From contig JACRLC010000010.1 of the NCBI GenBank assembly GCA_016235425.1, positions 1-64,000 on the forward strand: a DNA stretch of 64,000 nt. The letters are read 5' to 3'. How positions within the stretch are numbered: position 1 is the stretch's first letter; each line of letters opens with the position of its first letter. Positions 59,651 to 64,000 of the stretch are shown here, piece after piece. This stretch comes from Chloroflexota bacterium (lineage in GTDB: Bacteria; Chloroflexota; Anaerolineae; Anaerolineales; Villigracilaceae). The position numbers and the translations under genes are program-made. The notes under the pieces are model-generated. The model ran no database searches. It was not told the origin of the DNA and saw only the letters and a program-made list of their open reading frames with translations.

Positions 59651-62401
59651 TCAGTCCGCAGATTTGCCGGACTGTTTCATCATCTCAATGAAAGCGTCCA
59701 CCACGTGCGGGTCAAAGTGCTGGCCGCTTTGTTCGCGAATGTGCTCGATGACATCTTTTTCGGGCCAGGCCGGGCGGTAAGGACGGTCGGAGAGGAGGGC
59801 GTCGTAAACATCCACAATGGCAAAGATGCGGGCGGAGAGGGGAATTTGTTCGCCTTTGAGGCCGCGCGGGTAGCCGCTTCCGTCCCATTTTTCATGGTGG
59901 CAGTAGGGGATGTCTATGGCTTGTTTGAGGTATGCGATTGGGGCGAGCATTTCATAGGCATAGGCGGGATGCTGGCGCATGACCTCCCACTCGTCTGCGG
60001 TGAGATTGCCGGACTTGAGCAGGATGGCATCGGGAATACCCATTTTGCCGATGTCGTGCAGGAGCGCACCGCGGCGGAGGTTTAATTTTTCCATGTCGCT
60101 CATGCCCATGGTTTCGGCGAGACGCACAGCCATTTCCGTGACGCGTTGGGTGTGGCCTTCGGTTTCCTTGTCGCGCAAATCGAGGGCGCGTGACCAGCCT
60201 TCAATGGTGGCGTCATAGGCCAGCCGCAGTTCGGTGTTCGAGCGTTGGAGGTTGTTGAAGAGGGCGGCGCTGTCAATGGCGATGGCGGCCTGGGTTGCGA
60301 GTGTTTCAAAAAAATCGAGCCATTCCTGCGATGGGTTGAGAGGCTTGCGGGTGAAAACTTCGAGCACGCCCTTGACCTGTCCTTTGGCGATGAGGGGCGC
60401 GACGTAATGGGATACGAATTTTTCCTCCTTCAATAGCGCGGTGCGGGTGAAGGTTTCGTCAGCCCGCTCCATGTCTGATAAAGAGACGATGCGCCGTTGA
60501 AGGGCTGAAATACCGGCCTGTCCTTCTCCCAGCCGGACGCGCGTTTGTTCAATTTTGCGCGTCCTGAACCCGATGCCTGCGCTGTATTCGAGTGTTTGGG
60601 TGTGGGGCGTGAGCAGTAAAATGCTGGCGGCATCCACGTCGAGTTGTGTGAGAACGTTGTTGAGCAGGACGTTGAGGGTGATGTTCAAATCGAGGCTGGT
60701 GCTGATGGTGATATCGATCTGGTGCAATGCGATCAGGCGGTGGAGGTGCTGTTCAGTCTGTTCATGGAGGGTGACACGGTGAATGGCGTTCGCGGCAATG
60801 TCGGCTATGGCGTTGAGCAGGCGCACTTCGTTTTCTTTGATCTCTTTCTTTCGGGCGATCCATACAGCCCCGATAACCTGTTCCTGCGCGACAAGAGGCA
60901 CGGATGCAACGGCATGAGAATCGCCCAGCAGATCGGGATGGTAGAAGGCAGGATCGGTATTTGCATTGTCGTTCAGATAAGCTTTTCTGTTTTCGATCAC
61001 CCAATTGCTAATTCCCCTGCCTCGCGGGATTCGCATATTGGTGAATTTCTCTCCGACGATGCCGCGTCCCATTTCGATAACTATATCCTCGCTGGGAATG
61101 TCGCGGATTGCCAGTGCGGCGCCATCGGCGTCGAACAGAGCGTTTAGTTCATCGAGGATAAGGGTGAGGATCTCAGACCGTGTGGTGGCGGTACGCAAAA
61201 CATTTGCAACCGTGATGATCGCTTCGCGTTCGAGTTCGTGGCGCTTGCGTTCGCTGATATTGCGCACAATGCCCGTGAAGAACACTCCTTCGCGCGTCTC
61301 CCAGCTTCCGATTGAAAGCTCGATTGGAAATTCACTGCCATCTTTCCGAAGCCCGAATACTTCCAGGCTTTTGTTGACCTGATGGCGATCCTGGCTGCTC
61401 AGCCGTTGTCTCAACCCGTGGTGGAATTTCTCCTTGTACCTTTCAGGCATCAACTTGGTCAGTGATTGACCCAGAATTTCCTCGTCTGTGTAGCCAAACA
61501 TTGCGCGCGCGGCTTTGTTCCAGTAGAAAACTGTCTCCAGGCCGTCAATGGAAATAATGCCATCATTCGCGGCCTCGGCGAGGGAGTGGAAACGCTCCTC
61601 GCTCTCATGCTGTGCGATGATCGCCTTTTCGCGCTCGGTGACATTTACCAGGCTGAAGACCAGACCGCTCACGCCGCCGTCCGCTTCCTTTACGGGCTGG
61701 AGCGTCCAATTCCAATAGGTTGTTCCGCGCTCCGGGTGTTCGGTGTATTCGAAAGGTTTGGCGTAAGCGACATAGGGTTTTCCGGTTTTTACCACTTCCC
61801 GGAAAATCGCTTCATTTTCTTTGTTTGGATACAACGCGAAGTGATTCTTTCCTACAAAATATTCGGGGTCGTGTTCATCTGCCTCGGCATAGGCGCGATT
61901 TACCCGGATAAAGTTAAGATCCGCATCCAGATAGGCAATCATGAATTCGGTGGATGCGAATATTTTCTCGAGCAGTTTGTGTGTCCTTCTCAGCTCATTT
62001 TCCGCCCGGCTGCGTTCCGCTTTGTTTTGGGCGTCGCTGATTGCCCGTTTGACCGCCGGGGCAAGGCGTGACAGCTTTTGTTTTAGAACGTAATCCGTTG
62101 CCCCTTCGGTGAGGGCCTGGATGGCGGCATCCTCTCCCATGGTCCCGGAGATGAAGATAAAAGGTATATCGGGAGCTTCCCTTCGGGCAAAGTGCAGGGC
62201 AGACATGCCGTCGTATCCCGGCAATTTGTAATCTGCCAGGATCAGGTCAAATCCGCCTTTAGGCAGGGTCTTCTTATACTCCCCGGCAGTTTGGGTCAGC
62301 GTGATCGCGCAGGGAACTCCCGCAGATTCCAGGGTCGCTTGAACCAGTTCCGCGTCCAACAGGTTATCTTCGAGATGCAGGATATTTATTGGAGTTTCCA
62401 T
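59651..62401 (-). CDS. Response regulator with PAS, GAF and HD-GYP domains
   Basis: 916 residues. A receiver domain at 1-125 (ILHLEDNLLDAELV, phospho-Asp in LILADYKLPGYDG near 57), two PAS domains at about 140-275 and 280-405, two GAF domains at about 415-565 and 575-735, and an HD-GYP domain at about 740-905 with LLHDIGKMGIPD near 783 and HHEKWDGSGYPRGLKG near 838. HD-GYP enzymes degrade cyclic di-GMP. The motif set is complete. It is co-oriented and 49 bp downstream of a GGDEF gene. Confidence 0.92.
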   Translation of the reverse strand: METPINILHLEDNLLDAELVQATLESAGVPCAITLTQTAGEYKKTLPKGGFDLILADYKLPGYDGMSALHFARREAPDIPFIFISGTMGEDAAIQALTEGATDYVLKQKLSRLAPAVKRAISDAQNKAERSRAENELRRTHKLLEKIFASTEFMIAYLDADLNFIRVNRAYAEADEHDPEYFVGKNHFALYPNKENEAIFREVVKTGKPYVAYAKPFEYTEHPERGTTYWNWTLQPVKEADGGVSGLVFSLVNVTEREKAIIAQHESEERFHSLAEAANDGIISIDGLETVFYWNKAARAMFGYTDEEILGQSLTKLMPERYKEKFHHGLRQRLSSQDRHQVNKSLEVFGLRKDGSEFPIELSIGSWETREGVFFTGIVRNISERKRHELEREAIITVANVLRTATTRSEILTLILDELNALFDADGAALAIRDIPSEDIVIEMGRGIVGEKFTNMRIPRGRGISNWVIENRKAYLNDNANTDPAFYHPDLLGDSHAVASVPLVAQEQVIGAVWIARKKEIKENEVRLLNAIADIAANAIHRVTLHEQTEQHLHRLIALHQIDITISTSLDLNITLNVLLNNVLTQLDVDAASILLLTPHTQTLEYSAGIGFRTRKIEQTRVRLGEGQAGISALQRRIVSLSDMERADETFTRTALLKEEKFVSHYVAPLIAKGQVKGVLEVFTRKPLNPSQEWLDFFETLATQAAIAIDSAALFNNLQRSNTELRLAYDATIEGWSRALDLRDKETEGHTQRVTEMAVRLAETMGMSDMEKLNLRRGALLHDIGKMGIPDAILLKSGNLTADEWEVMRQHPAYAYEMLAPIAYLKQAIDIPYCHHEKWDGSGYPRGLKGEQIPLSARIFAIVDVYDALLSDRPYRPAWPEKDVIEHIREQSGQHFDPHVVDAFIEMMKQSGKSAD

Positions 62402-62450
62402 GATTTTTATTTGCCATTTCGGCCATCAGAGGGCATCTTACTCCTGTTGC

Positions 62451-64000
62451 TCACTCTCTTTTTTTGCCTTGTTTTTCGCGATACATGCGGTCATCGGCTT
62501 CCTTGAGGGCCTGGGTCAGCGAGTCGCCCAGGTTTGCAGTTGAAACGCCGATGGAGAGACTCAGCGGATATCCCTCGCTGTCATCGTTGTGAGAAGCCAG
62601 TGTTTTACGAACGCGTGCCAGGATGCGGTCTGCAACGGCGGTCTGTGTTCCAGGCAGCAGGACGGAAAACTCATCGCCGCCGACCCTGGCCGCCGTATCC
62701 TCGGCGCGGAAGGCCGCGGACAACACACGCGCGGTGCGCTGTAGCTGCGCGTCGCCGGCCGCGTGGCCGTAATTGTCGTTGATGACCTTCATTTCATCCA
62801 CGTCAACGATCACAACGCTTATCGGGAATTGCCTGCTTCGTTCGAGCCTTGCCAGTTCTTCGTTGAAATAGGCGCGGTTGTAAAGGCCGGTGAGCGCGTC
62901 GTGCGTACTGGCATATTCGAGTTTCTCCTCGGCTCGTTTGCGCTCAGTAATGTCGGTCACGGAGACGATGACCTTTGCGAGGGTATCTTCATATCCCGGC
63001 ATCGCATACCAGCGCAGGCTGATGGTCAGTTCATCGCCGCCCAGTGTGCGGTTTGTCCCTTCCCACTCAAATTCAGTTTTTCCCTCCGCGATGTTGACCA
63101 ATTCGGCCCGAAAGCTTTCGAAGGAATCATCGCTCAGTATCAGGCGCAGGTTTTTTAGAAGGGCCGCTTTGTTTTCGGCTCTATATAGTTTCAGGGTCGC
63201 GTTGTTCACGTCAACGATCCTGATCTCTTCCGCGCACGCAACCACCACGTCCGGGTGTTTTTCGAGATAGGCTTGGAAGTCGGTGACGCCCTGTCTTTGT
63301 AGGTTCTCAAGCCGCCTTTTGACCGCTGAAAAGTCCTCCTCCCAAAGTGAGACAGGCGAATCTTCGAACAGGCCTCGATAACGTTCCCTGCTCTCGTGCA
63401 GCGCATCCTCGATCTGTTTGCGCTCGGTGATGTCGCGGTAGTTGATGACGATTGCCTCCACGTTTGGCTCATCGAGCAAATTGGCGGCAGTGCCTTCCAT
63501 CCAGTGCCAGGAGTTATCCCTGTGCCGGTAGCGCAGGCTGGCGGCCACGCTCGAGGCGGGAATGCGAAGGAGTTGATTCAACATACCCGCCGCCAGGTGG
63601 ACATCGTCCGGATGGATCCAGTCAATCAGGTTACGCCCAACGTTCTCTCCGTTTGTATAGCCCGTAATTCGATCTGTGCTGGGACCGGTGTAGGTGATCG
63701 TTCCCCCGGCGTCGAGCAGAAGGATTGCATCTGAAGCGTTCTCAATCAGGGCGCGAAAACGTTTTTCACTGCTGGATAGATCCTGGGATTGCCGTTCGAT
63801 TTGTTCCAAATCCTGTTCATTAACCCTGGCGGCCGCCAGCGCCAACCCGCCTACAAGCAGGACGAGACGAAAGACATCAAAAACATGTCCCTTGTCCAGG
63901 TCTGGCAGGAAAATCGGGAACAGGGCAACCCCGGCCAGGGTAATAACCAACACCAGAATTGTTGCGCGAAAGGAGAGCAACAGACTGCTTAGCACTACCC
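62451..64000 (-). CDS. PAS/GGDEF diguanylate cyclase (5' end cut by the window)
   Basis: At least 514 residues, partial at the N-terminus: a GTG at 63995 could start it, but the frame stays open to the window edge. Two membrane segments (ATILVLVITLAGVALFP, VFRLVLLVGGLALAAARV), PAS domains at about 80-195 and 205-355, and a GGDEF domain with DEMKVINDNYGHAAGD near 400 and VGGDEF near 438, the intact active site for cyclic di-GMP synthesis. It precedes the HD-GYP gene in the same direction, so making and breaking enzymes form one unit. Confidence 0.9.
   Translation of the reverse strand, partial: VVLSSLLLSFRATILVLVITLAGVALFPIFLPDLDKGHVFDVFRLVLLVGGLALAAARVNEQDLEQIERQSQDLSSSEKRFRALIENASDAILLLDAGGTITYTGPSTDRITGYTNGENVGRNLIDWIHPDDVHLAAGMLNQLLRIPASSVAASLRYRHRDNSWHWMEGTAANLLDEPNVEAIVINYRDITERKQIEDALHESRERYRGLFEDSPVSLWEEDFSAVKRRLENLQRQGVTDFQAYLEKHPDVVVACAEEIRIVDVNNATLKLYRAENKAALLKNLRLILSDDSFESFRAELVNIAEGKTEFEWEGTNRTLGGDELTISLRWYAMPGYEDTLAKVIVSVTDITERKRAEEKLEYASTHDALTGLYNRAYFNEELARLERSRQFPISVVIVDVDEMKVINDNYGHAAGDAQLQRTARVLSAAFRAEDTAARVGGDEFSVLLPGTQTAVADRILARVRKTLASHNDDSEGYPLSLSIGVSTANLGDSLTQALKEADDRMYREKQGKKRE

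Overview
The window looks like chromosomal DNA of an uncultured or poorly known member of the Chloroflexota, most likely class Anaerolineae. This is an inference from gene content and style: GC-rich coding sequence with AT-rich accessory patches, secreted proteins with Thr/Pro-rich linkers, Tat- or membrane-anchored L,D-transpeptidases, SLH-domain surface proteins, multi-GAF sensor kinases, TIR-domain relics, and many genes whose -10 box lies only 6-7 bases before the ATG. No rRNA or tRNA gene and no CRISPR array was seen.

Layout. 1-3613: a giant adenylate cyclase/AAA/TPR regulator. 3614-6060: a small accessory island with two TIR-domain relics around a MntA/HepT toxin-antitoxin pair, then an AT-rich three-gene operon of unknown function behind a consensus promoter. 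6120-9405: etfBA, two small unknown proteins, a glutaredoxin-like protein and groES. 9812-11313: an IS4-type insertion sequence next to a related short non-autonomous element. 11326-13527: a tryptophan-specific T-box leader, a 54-codon gene and a TrpB2-type tryptophan synthase. 13634-18820: a FIST protein and a 1339-residue PDZ/membrane/GAF histidine kinase. 18954-23987: a wall-enzyme cluster of one amidase and four L,D-transpeptidases. 24031-28263: two conserved small proteins, plsY, a JAMM peptidase and two membrane proteins. 28333-35299: gyrB, a GH17-like secreted protein, a flavin reductase, AmrA and a TPR membrane protein. 35413-38410: DUF971, an SH3 protein, a Ca2+/H+ exchanger and a lipid kinase.

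38522-47992 keeps a Firmicutes-like housekeeping order: Ser/Thr kinase, rpe, rpmB, Asp23-family, fakA, degV, recG, coaD and a coiled-coil DivIVA-like gene, interrupted by palindromic repeats. 48090-51532: SMP-30 lactonase, corA with a structured leader, a frameshifted methyltransferase and a membrane protein. 51780-54150: a tungstate ABC transporter. 54600-59180: a 1526-residue SLH surface protein between two copies of a 37-bp direct repeat. 59651-64000: an HD-GYP regulator and a GGDEF protein running off the window, an apparent c-di-GMP pair.

Functional links: FakA, a DegV-family lipid carrier and PlsY could form an acyl-phosphate route into phospholipids. The amidase/transpeptidase cluster, the SLH protein and the SH3 proteins all act at the cell surface. 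The etfBA and tungstate genes fit an anaerobic or low-potential metabolism. Several palindromic repeat families occupy the gaps, and one of them carries the ribosome-binding site of degV.
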